A stretch of DNA of 41,078 bases. Origin: Candidatus Obscuribacter sp. Lineage in GTDB: Bacteria > Cyanobacteriota > Vampirovibrionia > Obscuribacterales > Obscuribacteraceae. The position numbers were made by a program, and so were the translations under genes. The stretch is from positions 1 to 41,078 of the forward strand of contig JADJQZ010000007.1 in the NCBI GenBank assembly GCA_016712465.1, written 5' to 3'. This document shows, in pieces, positions 1 to 6,749 of this stretch. The notes under the pieces are model-generated. The model ran no database searches and was not told where the DNA came from. It worked only from the letters and a program-made list of their open reading frames with translations. Each line of letters starts with the position of its first letter. Positions within the stretch are counted from its first letter, which is position 1.

Positions 1-275
1 TTAGACATTGATGCCACCCCTCCCTTGTTAGACTTGTTTGTGTTGCACCTGTGGCAGCACGTCATTACATTGTCGTATGTGTGCGGGCCACCGGCTGACA
101 GTGGTATGATATGATCCAATGTTGCTTGGTCTGGCCTGTACGTCTTACTACTAACCACTCTTACCCCACATAGGTAGCACATCCATCCGTCTCGATTGTA
201 CACGATAACCCTGTTTACCCTATCGCCGCAACAACTGCACTTTTTTTCGTCAATAAGGCCAAACAGATTAGACAT
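1..275 (-). CDS. HNH endonuclease, 3' end beyond the window
   Basis: Reads from ATG at 275 to position 1 with no stop, so the gene is cut by the window edge (about 91 residues seen). It has a zinc-ribbon-like N-terminus (CSCCGD, then CYLC), then the HNH core: LDHIIPLSAGG, a conserved Asn in YDNV, and CCHRCNTNKSNK. HNH proteins of this size next to phage terminase genes usually take part in DNA packaging or cos cleavage with the terminase. Its start overlaps the end of the upstream HNH gene by 8 bases. If the window is a circular map, the gene would continue at the right end towards the small terminase. The family call is firm; the packaging role is inferred. Confidence 0.8.
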   Translation of the reverse strand, partial: MSNLFGLIDEKKCSCCGDRVNRVIVYNRDGWMCYLCGVRVVSSKTYRPDQATLDHIIPLSAGGPHTYDNVMTCCHRCNTNKSNKGGVASMS

Positions 276-582
276 TTTTTAACTCGTTTCGTTCCTTATT
301 TGTTTTAGCCAAGTGACACGCCCGGCAAAGGCTTTGTAAATTATCAAAATCCATTTTAGAGCCACCTTTTGAAATTGGTGTAATGTGGTCTGTTATTTCA
401 GCGGGAGTTGTAATCCCTTTTTCCTCGCACAATTTACAAACAGGATTTTGCATTTTATGCACCGTGGCGGCATTTCTCCACGTTTTGCTGTTGTAAAAAC
501 GTGCATTATCAGACTTGCTCCAGCCGCCTTTTTTCCTTTCAGGTAGCCATGTAGGGCGTGTGCTATGTGGTACGGTAGGCAT
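268..582 (-). CDS. HNH endonuclease
   Basis: This is a 104-residue protein with a typical HNH fold signature: a CKLC pair, then ITDHITPISKGG (first His), a central FDNLQSLC (Asn), and CRACHLAKT with the final His. It is likely a metal-dependent nuclease that nicks or cleaves DNA, as with HNH proteins that assist HK97-type terminases. It lies 3 bases after the DegT-like gene and overlaps the next HNH gene. Two adjacent HNH genes could be a duplication or two specialised enzymes; they are only distantly similar to each other. The basic N-terminus (ERKKGGWSKS) fits DNA binding. Confidence 0.85.
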   Translation of the reverse strand: MPTVPHSTRPTWLPERKKGGWSKSDNARFYNSKTWRNAATVHKMQNPVCKLCEEKGITTPAEITDHITPISKGGSKMDFDNLQSLCRACHLAKTNKERNELKNV

Positions 583-585
583 GGG

Positions 586-1218
586 TTAATGGAATCCGGT
601 ATGTTTAGGGTTGCTTAGATCAGGATATGTCATAGTAAGGTCGGGGTTGTGCTGCGCTACGCCCTGCATCAGTTGTACACCAAGGGTTGCTATGGTAGCA
701 GGAAGGTACATATTGTAGCCCTCTGGCATATCGAACACGTCATCGTGGTAGGATACCATATTCCGCCCGCTGAACGCCGCACGGCGGAGCCATGTAGCGG
801 CCTCCTCTGTGGGGCATAGGATAGCGCCTGCCTTGCCGAGTTTCATGGTCTTGAAGGGGCCGGTAAATGATAGTACCTGAAATTGGCCTTGCTTGTACAT
901 TCCCGATGTAAAACGTAGGGCGCTATCCCATAAGGGGAACGGCTCTAATTTATACTCCCCTTTTAGTTCTGGTGGACTGAAACCAAAACGCACCTTGTAC
1001 CCTGCGGCCTTCACGGCGTATGCCACGCCGGGGTATGTGTGGCTGCGCACAGTAACTTCGTTGTGGTACGGGCCGTGGTAGTGGAAATACCGCAAGCACA
1101 GGAATATCCCATTGCAATTATTGTCCAATACGACAACGTGCGGCGCTCCGGTATATTCGGCAAGCAGCCTTTCAAATTCGCGGTTGTTGTCGTAGATGAT
1201 ATTCATAAATTTTGTCAT
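586..1218 (-). CDS. DegT/DnrJ-like sugar aminotransferase, short form
   Basis: The 210-residue product resembles the PLP-dependent DegT/DnrJ/EryC1/StrS family, which makes amino sugars for surface glycans. Visible marks are an N-terminal YTGAPHVVVLDN stretch, SHTYPGVAYAV, the Asp of LWDSALRF (contacts the PLP ring nitrogen in the family), and LSFTGPFKTMKLGKAG, where a Lys would be the PLP Schiff-base residue. Full family members have about 370 residues, and the usual C-terminal domain is missing. It may be a phage-specific short form or a partner-dependent enzyme. Its start overlaps an upstream stop as TAATG. It belongs to the sugar cassette with the two upstream glycosyltransferase genes. 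Confidence 0.7.
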   Translation of the reverse strand: MTKFMNIIYDNNREFERLLAEYTGAPHVVVLDNNCNGIFLCLRYFHYHGPYHNEVTVRSHTYPGVAYAVKAAGYKVRFGFSPPELKGEYKLEPFPLWDSALRFTSGMYKQGQFQVLSFTGPFKTMKLGKAGAILCPTEEAATWLRRAAFSGRNMVSYHDDVFDMPEGYNMYLPATIATLGVQLMQGVAQHNPDLTMTYPDLSNPKHTGFH

Positions 1219-1350
1219 TAAGTCGTTTTCAGGTTTCGGAAAATACGCTGTAACAAAACGACAACGTTTTTAAGTCGCTGCTCCGTGAAAAAATGATCTC
1301 AAACGAGGAAACAATGGCAAATGAATAATCTTTTGACAAAGTTGACTCAT
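1218..1350 (-). pseudogene. small ORF filling the gap, interrupted at a T6 run
   Basis: The gap before the DegT-like gene opens with an ATG overlapping the previous stop (ATGA at 1347-1350). It reads 26 codons (MSQLCQKIIHLPLFPRL...) to a stop at 1270. A different frame, reached by a +1 shift at the six-T run (1288-1293), reads TEQRLKNVVVLLQRIF and ends with TAA at 1218-1220, overlapping the next ATG as TAATG. Joined, the pieces would give 43 residues that fit the gap exactly with coupled overlaps at both ends. This suggests one small gene with an extra T, real or from assembly. Function unknown. Confidence 0.4.
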
Positions 1351-2101
1351 TTTGCAAGGTCGTAAATCCATCCCATCGGCGTGCGCCCGTTCCCGTGGAT
1401 CAGGGAGGGCTTACTGCCGGTGATGTTGTTAACTAATATTCCGCCGTGCGTTGAAAAGTCGCCTGGGTCTGTAAATGCTATTGTCTGGAATTGCTGGCAA
1501 AAAACGTCGAGCATGATCGGGAATCCTTCGTTGTAGGCGTCCATCATGGCTACCGCCTGCACGCCTTGCGCTTGCCCGTCATCGGTTACGCTGTGCAGGT
1601 TGGGGATAATGTAACGCTCGAAAAATTCTGCGATTAGTTCAGCGGGGCCGCAATACGATCCGCCGTTCAGGTACGCCCACGGCGTAGGGATTGCCTCCGG
1701 GTAGAACGATGCCCAAGCGGCGTGCATTTTCTGACTCGGGGGCCAAATGGCTTTTTCAGTGCTGTACAAAATCTTGTCGGTCGGCACCTCTACCGTGTTC
1801 AAGAAAAACGTGTCGGCTCCATCGGCGTAGATGACTGGGCCGGACATCTGCTTGTATTGCTCGTAAAGCAGGCGAAGTACGTCAGCGTTGCCGACGTGGT
1901 GTTTTTCTTGCGCCACATTTGTGACTTCGTAGCCGAAACGCGCCGCGCTTTCGCGGAATTTGTGCGTGCTGCTAATCTCGTTGGCAAAGTCTTGCCAGAT
2001 ATAGGTAACTACGCCGCGCCAGCCCCCCTGCCCCGCCCTTTTACTCGCTCCCTCCCCAGGCGGAACCCGTCAGTCGTAAGGCTTACACCCCAAGTTTTCA
2101 T
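1347..2101 (-). pseudogene. PLOD-like glycosyltransferase split by a frameshift
   Basis: The main frame up to about 2030 encodes a glycosyltransferase resembling the GT domain of procollagen-lysine glycosyltransferases: VIYADGADTFFL (metal-binding DxxD-like), LYSTEKAIWP and WAYLNGGSYCGPAELI. No good start exists in that frame. An ATG at 2099-2101, overlapping the GT2 stop as ATGA, opens MKTWGVSLTTDGFRL in another frame and stops after 30 codons. The two frames meet at a six-C run (2023-2028 on the plus strand). One missing base there would restore a 251-residue enzyme starting MKTW. An assembly indel or a real inactivating mutation are both possible. Substrate is unknown; probably a UDP-sugar. 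Confidence 0.7.
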
Positions 2102-2907
2102 TTCTTGTCGTAGTCTGCTGGAACAAATACAGGCAAGCGCCCTTCGCGGACGGCTTCCCGCGCATTGTGAAAAACGGGGCTGTCTATCATGGCGCTGCGC
2201 TCCTTCCATTTCTGGTACTCGTTTCCGCCATTATCAATGTGGTCAATTTCGACGCCGTGCAGGAATGCCGTGTCAAATCCGGCCTTGCGCACGCGCTCGC
2301 AGGCCATAACGTCATCAAAGCCGTAAAGGCCGGGCTGCCACAGGAAACCGATAACGTCAAGGCACGCGCTGGAAAAAAGCGTGCATGTGCCCATCACGTC
2401 GGGCGTCTTTTCAACAACCATCCACGGATGGCCCGGAATCGGCGGGTCTGGAATGATGTGCAGGGTTGAGCGGTAAAATTCTTCGGGGTGGTTAGGGTGC
2501 TGACAACAGTCTTTGCGCTTTAACCCGATCAATCCAATTTTCGGATCGCGGGCAAGTGCTTCCTCCATCTTTTCCAACCAGTCGTAGGCGTGGATTTCGA
2601 TGTCGTTGTCCATTTTTACAGCGTTTTCGCCGGGTTGCCGCAGTTTCCAAGCCTGATTTATTGCGCGGGCGGTGCCGACGTTTTCCGGCATTGTGATGAT
2701 TTCTACCGGGTTGCGGTGCCGTCTTGCAAACTCGGCAAGGTTGTCTAACGTGCGCGTAGTTGCGGAATTGATTACGAAAACGAACCTGTGCCGCGTGTCG
2801 AGGTGTTCGGACATTTTCGGACGCAAGATGCTATCAAGAAAACGCTCTGTGTAAACTTCGCGCCCGTTTTCGGGCGTGTCATAAATTGCGACCGCTACTA
2901 ATGCCAC
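2098..2907 (-). CDS. GT2 family glycosyltransferase
   Basis: This 269-residue GT-A fold enzyme starts VAVAIYDTPENGR. It shows the nucleotide-sugar domain hallmarks PENVGTARAINQAW followed by a DxD-type site in VKMDNDIEIH. Later segments (GTCTLFSSACLDVIGFL, GLYGFDDVMACERVRKAG, HIDNGGNEYQKWK) match the acceptor side of GT2 enzymes such as rhamnosyl- or galactosyltransferases. It probably transfers a sugar to a phage or host surface glycan. It overlaps the preceding gene by 29 bases and the PLOD-like gene by 4, so the cassette is one translation unit. The fold is clear; donor and acceptor are unknown. Confidence 0.88.
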   Translation of the reverse strand: MALVAVAIYDTPENGREVYTERFLDSILRPKMSEHLDTRHRFVFVINSATTRTLDNLAEFARRHRNPVEIITMPENVGTARAINQAWKLRQPGENAVKMDNDIEIHAYDWLEKMEEALARDPKIGLIGLKRKDCCQHPNHPEEFYRSTLHIIPDPPIPGHPWMVVEKTPDVMGTCTLFSSACLDVIGFLWQPGLYGFDDVMACERVRKAGFDTAFLHGVEIDHIDNGGNEYQKWKERSAMIDSPVFHNAREAVREGRLPVFVPADYDKK

Positions 2908-3178
2908 GTTCTGAAAATTTTATGTATTTAAAACCGTTGCCGCTACGGACAAACATTAGACCATTATCTAAAAAGTCGTTGTAACAATCGGAGCACTCCG
3001 AAAACATTACAAGGTTTGTTGGCGCGTTGCCGTGCCCGTCGTTGGTCTGGCCTTCCAAAAATGCCTGGATCAGTTCCCCGTCAAAGCGGCTACCATCCCA
3101 ACCGCACCCCCATCCTTTTTCAACATAGACAAACTCCTTTGTCTCGATGTTGCCAATATATAGCCGGTCGTTTGCCAT
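2879..3178 (-). CDS. hypothetical protein, first gene of the left sugar cassette
   Basis: This is a 99-residue protein of unknown family, starting MANDRLYIGNIETKEFVYVEK, with aromatic and Cys residues (WGCGWDGS, SECSDCYND) and a basic C-terminus. It may bind a metal through the Cys residues, but no family is recognised. The start codon lies only 4 bases downstream of a TACATTTG -7 box, so the transcript may be leaderless or nearly so. It is the promoter-proximal gene of the unit carrying the GT2, PLOD-like, DegT-like and HNH genes. Confidence 0.65.
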   Translation of the reverse strand: MANDRLYIGNIETKEFVYVEKGWGCGWDGSRFDGELIQAFLEGQTNDGHGNAPTNLVMFSECSDCYNDFLDNGLMFVRSGNGFKYIKFSERGISSGRNL

Positions 3179-3182
3179 GCTG

Positions 3183-3214
3183 CAAATGTATTTGCTTTTT
3201 GTTTACCGTGCAAA
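3183..3214 (-). promoter_or_regulatory. Bacteroidota-type promoter
   Basis: On the minus strand a -33 TTTG (3211-3214) is followed by 20 bases and a -7 TACATTTG (3183-3190). This matches the consensus of the primary sigma factor of Bacteroidota (TTTG ... TAnnTTTG). It sits in a 56-base gap just before the ATG at 3178, so transcription should begin at or very near the start codon. It would drive the cassette from 3178 leftwards. Confidence 0.75.
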
Positions 3215-3234
3215 TCTGAAATTTGTCGCCATGA

Positions 3235-3474
3235 TTACAGATGACTTTGGGCTGCCGTGTTCCTTGTAAAGTTGAGCGTCTCAAATGCCTTGCCTTTCAC
3301 TTTCTCCCGGTAGTCCGCCTCAAGGGCTGCCCTAAATTGCGCGTGCAGGTGATCGGGTAGCAAACTTGCCGCGCGCGAGTTGTTGCCGTGGCCGATGTGG
3401 TGCCTGATCGTGGCTCGTGTTTCGGGCGGGATTTCGTCGGCGTTTTGTGTGAGGAATTGTTCCAGGTGTTTCAT
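3235..3474 (-). CDS. hypothetical protein
   Basis: This is a 79-residue, mostly helical protein (MKHLEQFLTQNADEIPPETR ... LLPDHLHAQFRAALEADYRE). It is coupled to the upstream 30-residue microprotein by an ATGA overlap at 3471-3474. No family recognised. It ends the early leftward gene string; a new promoter follows at 3183-3214. No clear terminator hairpin is seen between it and that promoter. Confidence 0.6.
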   Translation of the reverse strand: MKHLEQFLTQNADEIPPETRATIRHHIGHGNNSRAASLLPDHLHAQFRAALEADYREKVKGKAFETLNFTRNTAAQSHL

Positions 3475-3563
3475 TTTTTCAAATAGTTTCCGCCCATCCG
3501 CGCAAAGCGCATTGCCATATCGGCAAGCATGAATGCGTCACGGGCGTCTTGAGAAAGTTTCAT
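3471..3563 (-). CDS. 30-residue microprotein
   Basis: ATG at 3561-3563 opens MKLSQDARDAFMLADMAMRF and runs 30 codons to TGA at 3471-3473. The start overlaps the VRR-NUC stop (ATGA) and the stop overlaps the next start (ATGA). Such exact coupling at both ends supports a real gene. The sequence is a Met-rich amphipathic helix ending GGNYLKK. Both junctions carry the same AAAAAATGAAA motif. No homologue known to me; it could be a small regulator of the adjacent nuclease, but that is speculation. Confidence 0.6.
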   Translation of the reverse strand: MKLSQDARDAFMLADMAMRFARMGGNYLKK

Positions 3564-3898
3564 TTTTTCAAAATATCAGTTAGAAATACCAAAAACGAAT
3601 CTGTCGAGCGGGCCTCGAAATACACTCCGCCTGCCTTTTCGATCTCGAACGCCCGGCGTTTTTGATCTTCGCTCAACCTGTCTTTGCCGGCTTTGACTTC
3701 GATTGCTACAAACCGGCCCCGGATGCTGGCTATCACGTCTGGCAGCCCCTTTTCGGTGTTGCATCGCCGGTGTATCTGTTTCGACTCATCCCACACCCCG
3801 ACGTTGTTTATTCGGTAGGCAACGCATCCAGGCTGCATATTGACGGCCCGGATTATGTTTGCGGTGATGCCGTTGGCGGTTTCTTTTTTCAGGATCAT
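3560..3898 (-). CDS. VRR-NUC domain nuclease
   Basis: The 112-residue product is a stand-alone VRR-NUC domain of the PD-(D/E)xK nuclease superfamily, which is common in phages. The catalytic signature runs from KGLPDVIASIRGRF (Asp) to VAIEVKAGKDRLSEDQ (ExK), followed by a helix QKRRAFEIEKAGG and the strand VYFEARS. It probably processes branched or structured DNA during phage replication or recombination. Its length and motif order are typical of the family. It lies 3 bases after the preceding gene and is coupled to the 30-residue microprotein downstream. Confidence 0.9.
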   Translation of the reverse strand: MILKKETANGITANIIRAVNMQPGCVAYRINNVGVWDESKQIHRRCNTEKGLPDVIASIRGRFVAIEVKAGKDRLSEDQKRRAFEIEKAGGVYFEARSTDSFLVFLTDILKK

Positions 3899-3901
3899 TT
3901 G

Positions 3902-4156
3902 TCAATTCGATTTAATGCGCACAGCATGACGGGCCGCGTGCCACCACTTGTTTGCATGATCCTCTTTTTTGTGCAAAGGCATCGCCGGGTATTGCCGTGT
4001 AATCGATTGAAATGCGCGTTCGCGGATTTCTTCCGGCGTTGCGCCGTCGGCGATGAGTTCAACGATTGCCGACTGCCCACCTTTCGGCATCGTCTCGAAC
4101 ATCACCCGGTCAATTTCCTGATTGATTTTTTCTTGCAATTCTGGTTCGTGTTTCAT
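3902..4156 (-). CDS. hypothetical helical protein
   Basis: The best start is ATG 4154-4156 (MKHEPELQEKINQEIDRVMF), one base after the previous stop; an upstream extension would overlap it. The 84-residue product is helical and charged, with ATPEEIRERAFQSITRQYP and a basic, His-rich C-terminus (KKEDHANKWWHAARHAVRIK). No family is recognised. The basic tail and the place next to a nuclease suggest a nucleic-acid role, but this is inference. Confidence 0.6.
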   Translation of the reverse strand: MKHEPELQEKINQEIDRVMFETMPKGGQSAIVELIADGATPEEIRERAFQSITRQYPAMPLHKKEDHANKWWHAARHAVRIKSN

Positions 4157-4157
4157 A

Positions 4158-4355
4158 TCATTTGCTTTGAATTTCCCACCCTTGAACCTGGTACTTTGCC
4201 CGATACCCGAAAAAACATCCAAGGCACAGGCGGATCGGTTCACGACGTGGGTCAATGTGTGAAAGTTGAAAGTTTGGCGCAAACTGCCCGCCTCGATGGT
4301 GTACGGGGGTTTTGCAGTTGTCGCACAGTTCGATTTTGGACGGGATCGCGCTCAT
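4158..4355 (-). CDS. small zinc-ribbon-like protein
   Basis: This is a 65-residue protein with two Cys pairs, LCDNCKTP near the N-terminus and LCLGCFFG near the C-terminus, about 35 residues apart. The arrangement would suit one structural zinc. It is coupled to the upstream gene by a 4-base overlap. The precise family is not recognised. Confidence 0.55.
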   Translation of the reverse strand: MSAIPSKIELCDNCKTPVHHRGGQFAPNFQLSHIDPRREPIRLCLGCFFGYRAKYQVQGWEIQSK

Positions 4356-4633
4356 GGCTCTGCTTTTTTGATTGCGTTCTCGGCTCTTTCCAAAAGCGAT
4401 TTAAGCCGCGCGCTTTTGCCCCAAGGATATTGAGCATTTAAAAACCCTGACATTCCCTCAAGGGCTTCCAGCAATTCCGGCGCGGCGGCAATTAGTCGGG
4501 CGTTTGCATATGATTCCCCCGGATCCATCCCGTCTGTCAATTCTATCGTGGCAATAAGTTCACCAGTGTTGCCAATAATCTCCTGTGCGTGTGCGCTCCA
4601 AGGCCCCGGCGTGTGTTTCGTTGTGTTGCTCAT
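4352..4633 (-). CDS. TPGPW-family phage protein
   Basis: The 93-residue product has the pattern of a widespread small phage protein family: N-terminal HTPGPWSA, a short beta region, then YANARLIAAAPELLEALEG and a C-terminal helix. Members are found in early regions of many phages; no biochemical role is established that I know of. Coupled by 4-base overlaps on both sides (4352-4355 and 4630-4633). Confidence 0.75.
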   Translation of the reverse strand: MSNTTKHTPGPWSAHAQEIIGNTGELIATIELTDGMDPGESYANARLIAAAPELLEALEGMSGFLNAQYPWGKSARLKSLLERAENAIKKAEP

Positions 4634-5514
4634 GGTTGTGTATATTCAGCGATTTTTGAAAAAACAAGCATTTTGGCGTATGCGTCCTGCGCTTCACTTT
4701 TGAGTGAATCCGGGAACACATCCGGTTTTTTTTCGATTTCGGATTTTGCAGCCTTGTACCTTTTCCGATCTTCGTCAGGCGTTGCCGGGTTGAGTATCCA
4801 TGACCCGACGCTATTGACCGCCCACGCCTTTGCCGTCACCCACATTTTGCCCTTTTCATCGTTGCAAAAGCCGGCAAGGTCATCACGCACCACCTTTTCG
4901 GCAAACCAGCCCGGAATTGTGTTCCACGTCGGGTATTTCTCATTGCGCTGGGTGAGTGCCTGGAACTGTTCAGCGATTGTGCCGAACTGCTCTTTCAGCC
5001 TTTCGGCCCGCTGCTCGTTTTCGCGCTGCTGCTGCTCTGCGTTTATTCTCGCCCGGACTTCCCGGTAGGCCTGCGTCCGGTGATCGTCGTATGCGGACAG
5101 CACCTTGCCAAGGATATTGACCGAAAACATCCCATAGTAGGCGTTCAGGCTTGCGTCTATTTGCCCGGCGGCGGCAAGGCGGAACGCTTCTCGGATTTCG
5201 TTGACGTTCAGGTGCCCGAATTTTGAGGCAATGAAGCGCGTACTTTCTTCAATCACTTCGCGCTCGGTGTTCGGCGCTGCGCAATACGTCGCCGCGCAAA
5301 ACTTGACCTCGGTGTGCAGCAAAACAACCGGCTCCATTCCGCCAATTTTCATCATTGCGCCGATTGTACGCCCGGCGATTGTTTCGGCACACGACTGCTC
5401 CAACCGGCTGCGCTCCTGTTCAATGGGGTAGCCCAAGTTCTGTTTCACGCTGCCAGCGTTTGGCGAAGTCAAGAGCGTCGCTAATTGTGTCGGGTGAGTT
5501 AAATTTGAGTCCAT
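4630..5514 (-). CDS. replication-associated protein of a Bacteroidota mobile-element family
   Basis: This 294-residue protein resembles a family that follows HTH replication initiators in Bacteroidota phages and elements. It begins LATLLTSPNAGSVKQN. A central helical region (VNEIREAFRLAAAGQID, GMFSVNILGKVLSAYDD) follows, then a Glu/Gln/Arg-rich coiled coil (INAEQQQRENEQRAERLKEQ) and a C-terminal domain. By position it could be a helicase loader or initiator accessory, but no catalytic motif is visible. Its ATG lies 95 bases inside the end of the upstream HTH gene, an unusually long overlap. Family resemblance is from memory and moderate. Confidence 0.6.
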   Translation of the reverse strand: MDSNLTHPTQLATLLTSPNAGSVKQNLGYPIEQERSRLEQSCAETIAGRTIGAMMKIGGMEPVVLLHTEVKFCAATYCAAPNTEREVIEESTRFIASKFGHLNVNEIREAFRLAAAGQIDASLNAYYGMFSVNILGKVLSAYDDHRTQAYREVRARINAEQQQRENEQRAERLKEQFGTIAEQFQALTQRNEKYPTWNTIPGWFAEKVVRDDLAGFCNDEKGKMWVTAKAWAVNSVGSWILNPATPDEDRKRYKAAKSEIEKKPDVFPDSLKSEAQDAYAKMLVFSKIAEYTQP

Positions 5515-6229
5515 TTTTTTTGTTTTTTTCGTCGCGTTCGTGTTCGAGGCGCGCCCATGAAAAAAAATGTGATCTGAAGTCTTTGCGGTTCGAGTGTGTT
5601 GCGCCCTCGCTTTTGATTTTTAGAATAAACCGGCTTGCGTATGCCGGGAACTCTGAAATCGGGGCGTTGATCTGTCGGAAAAATCGCTCTACACAAAGTT
5701 CATCTGCCAGCATTTCAGAAATTTCTTGATCGGGGTTTGGCGGCCTCCATGTCGGCCCTGTCGTTTCGTTTTTTTGCGAGTGCGACTCCCCATTCAACTT
5801 GTTAATTTGTTCAGTATAGTTAACTGGTTCAGAATTGTTAATTTGATAGGTTTCCTGGTTTCCCGTATCCGGCTCACCCGGATACGGGCGAGCCGGATAC
5901 GGATTTTCAGGAAGCGGCTCAAGGTCGGATGCATTAACAAAAACGCTTATGAATCTCGTAGAAACGCGAAAAGTGCGGCGCGTAAACTGCTTTTTTTTGC
6001 TGTCAATCCTTTGCTCAACCGTCAAAAGACCGTGCTTTTGAAGTGCAGAAAGTGCCGTGTAAACAGCGTCTCGGCCCATCCCGGTTAACTCCATCAAACG
6101 GTGGTGAGACGGGAAACACCTGTTTGTTTTCTGGTTCAAGTGGATTGCTATTGCCAACAGCGTAGATAGCGCGTTCGGGCCGATCTTCGGGCTGACTTCT
6201 TTGATAAGGCGGTCGTCAATGTTCAGCAT
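5420..6229 (-). CDS. HTH-domain replication initiator-like protein
   Basis: The 269-residue protein has an N-terminal winged helix (about 1-100): GPNALSTLLAIAIHL, FPSHHRLMELTGMGRDAVYT with recognition helix ALSALQKHGLLTVEQ, and a wing of basic strands. A flexible, Pro- and Asn-rich linker (105-165) leads to a C-terminal helical domain (ELCVERFFRQINAPIS ... FRSHFFSWARLE). This architecture is that of initiator or primosome-type proteins of Bacteroidota phages; it probably binds the phage origin. A 180-base structured leader and a promoter (6413-6420) lie upstream, so its expression may be RNA-controlled. It overlaps the next gene by 95 bases. Confidence 0.7.
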   Translation of the reverse strand: MLNIDDRLIKEVSPKIGPNALSTLLAIAIHLNQKTNRCFPSHHRLMELTGMGRDAVYTALSALQKHGLLTVEQRIDSKKKQFTRRTFRVSTRFISVFVNASDLEPLPENPYPARPYPGEPDTGNQETYQINNSEPVNYTEQINKLNGESHSQKNETTGPTWRPPNPDQEISEMLADELCVERFFRQINAPISEFPAYASRFILKIKSEGATHSNRKDFRSHFFSWARLEHERDEKNKKNGLKFNSPDTISDALDFAKRWQRETELGLPH

Positions 6230-6234
6230 AACAG

Positions 6235-6324
6235 AAAATAAAAAGCCCTTTGAAAGTGGAGCGACGGCACCGGGGAGGGCCTACAAGGTGATGACGCACC
6301 TTTATCGCTCCACCTGCAAAGGGC
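6235..6324 (-). ncRNA. three-way-junction RNA with U-run (terminator or attenuator)
   Basis: The minus-strand RNA from 6324 to 6245 folds into a closing stem of 8 pairs (6317-6324 with 6245-6252), a 3x3 internal loop and 9 more pairs (6305-6313 with 6256-6264). It encloses two hairpins: 6297-6302 with 6285-6290 (6 pairs, 6-base loop), and 79-81/77-78 with 66-68/70-71 of 62xx (5 pairs with one bulge). The closing stem is followed directly by TTTTTATTTT. It lies in the leader of the replication initiator gene. It could be an intrinsic terminator, an attenuator or a riboswitch-like switch. No known class recognised. Confidence 0.65.
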
Positions 6325-6412
6325 AGGTGTGTGTAAGTATCTTTTCGTTGTCCCGTCATGGACTTCGCTACACTGCCGGATTTCCCACGTCCGGCTGCCT
6401 CGTTTGGCGTCA

Positions 6413-6439
6413 CAAATATACACCTTTCTCAAAATTCAA
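6413..6439 (-). promoter_or_regulatory. probable promoter of the initiator gene
   Basis: A minus-strand TATATTTG (6413-6420) matches the Bacteroidota -7 box TAnnTTTG. The nearest TTG (6437-6439) is 16 bases upstream, somewhat short for the -33 box. Transcription would start near 6407 and give a leader of about 180 bases before the ATG at 6229. The leader contains the hairpin 6361-6400 region (6-pair stem GCCGGA/TCCGGC) and the three-way junction at 6245-6324. Confidence 0.5.
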
Positions 6440-6459
6440 GGCGTGAATAATCAAATTTT

Positions 6460-6732
6460 TTACGATACAAGATCAGTAAGAGACTTGAGCATCGCGCCCT
6501 TAAACTTCACCTGGTTGTGTATATCGGCGTAATGGAATCCAATGAGCAGATACTCGGCTGCCGACGTTGGCTTTAATTTATTCACAGCGTTTTCAAGGTC
6601 TTTGCACAAACTCTTCCCTGTGCCCAGGTAAATTTCTCTTACTGTTTCAAAAATTTCACGTCCGCGATCTTCGCTCACGCCAATTTTTTCAGCATTAGTT
6701 TCTTTGCTGTGGTCGAATTGAATTTTTTCCAT
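6460..6732 (-). CDS. hypothetical protein
   Basis: The start is ATG 6730-6732 (MEKIQFDHSKETNAEKIGVS); the longer open frame upstream lies inside another gene. The 90-residue protein is helical: GREIFETVREIYLGTG, CKDLENAVNKLKPTS and AAEYLLIGFHYADIH. The order of short helices looks like a small early phage regulator, but no family is recognised. It is the last gene before the initiator leader. Confidence 0.6.
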   Translation of the reverse strand: MEKIQFDHSKETNAEKIGVSEDRGREIFETVREIYLGTGKSLCKDLENAVNKLKPTSAAEYLLIGFHYADIHNQVKFKGAMLKSLTDLVS

Positions 6733-6749
6733 TGTTTCAAATTTTGATG

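Noticed and set aside
1722..2309. 195-codon plus-strand ORF across the glycosyltransferase genes
   Set aside because: Antisense to two recognisable glycosyltransferase genes; Arg- and Cys-rich shadow translation.
3662..4441. 259-codon plus-strand ORF
   Set aside because: Antisense to the VRR-NUC and two coupled minus-strand genes. The translated sequence is Phe/Cys/Arg-rich and unlike a folded protein.
6216..6413. 65-codon minus-strand ORF within the initiator leader
   Set aside because: Begins with GTG, has a poor composition and runs through the extended RNA stem; a structured leader explains the sequence better.
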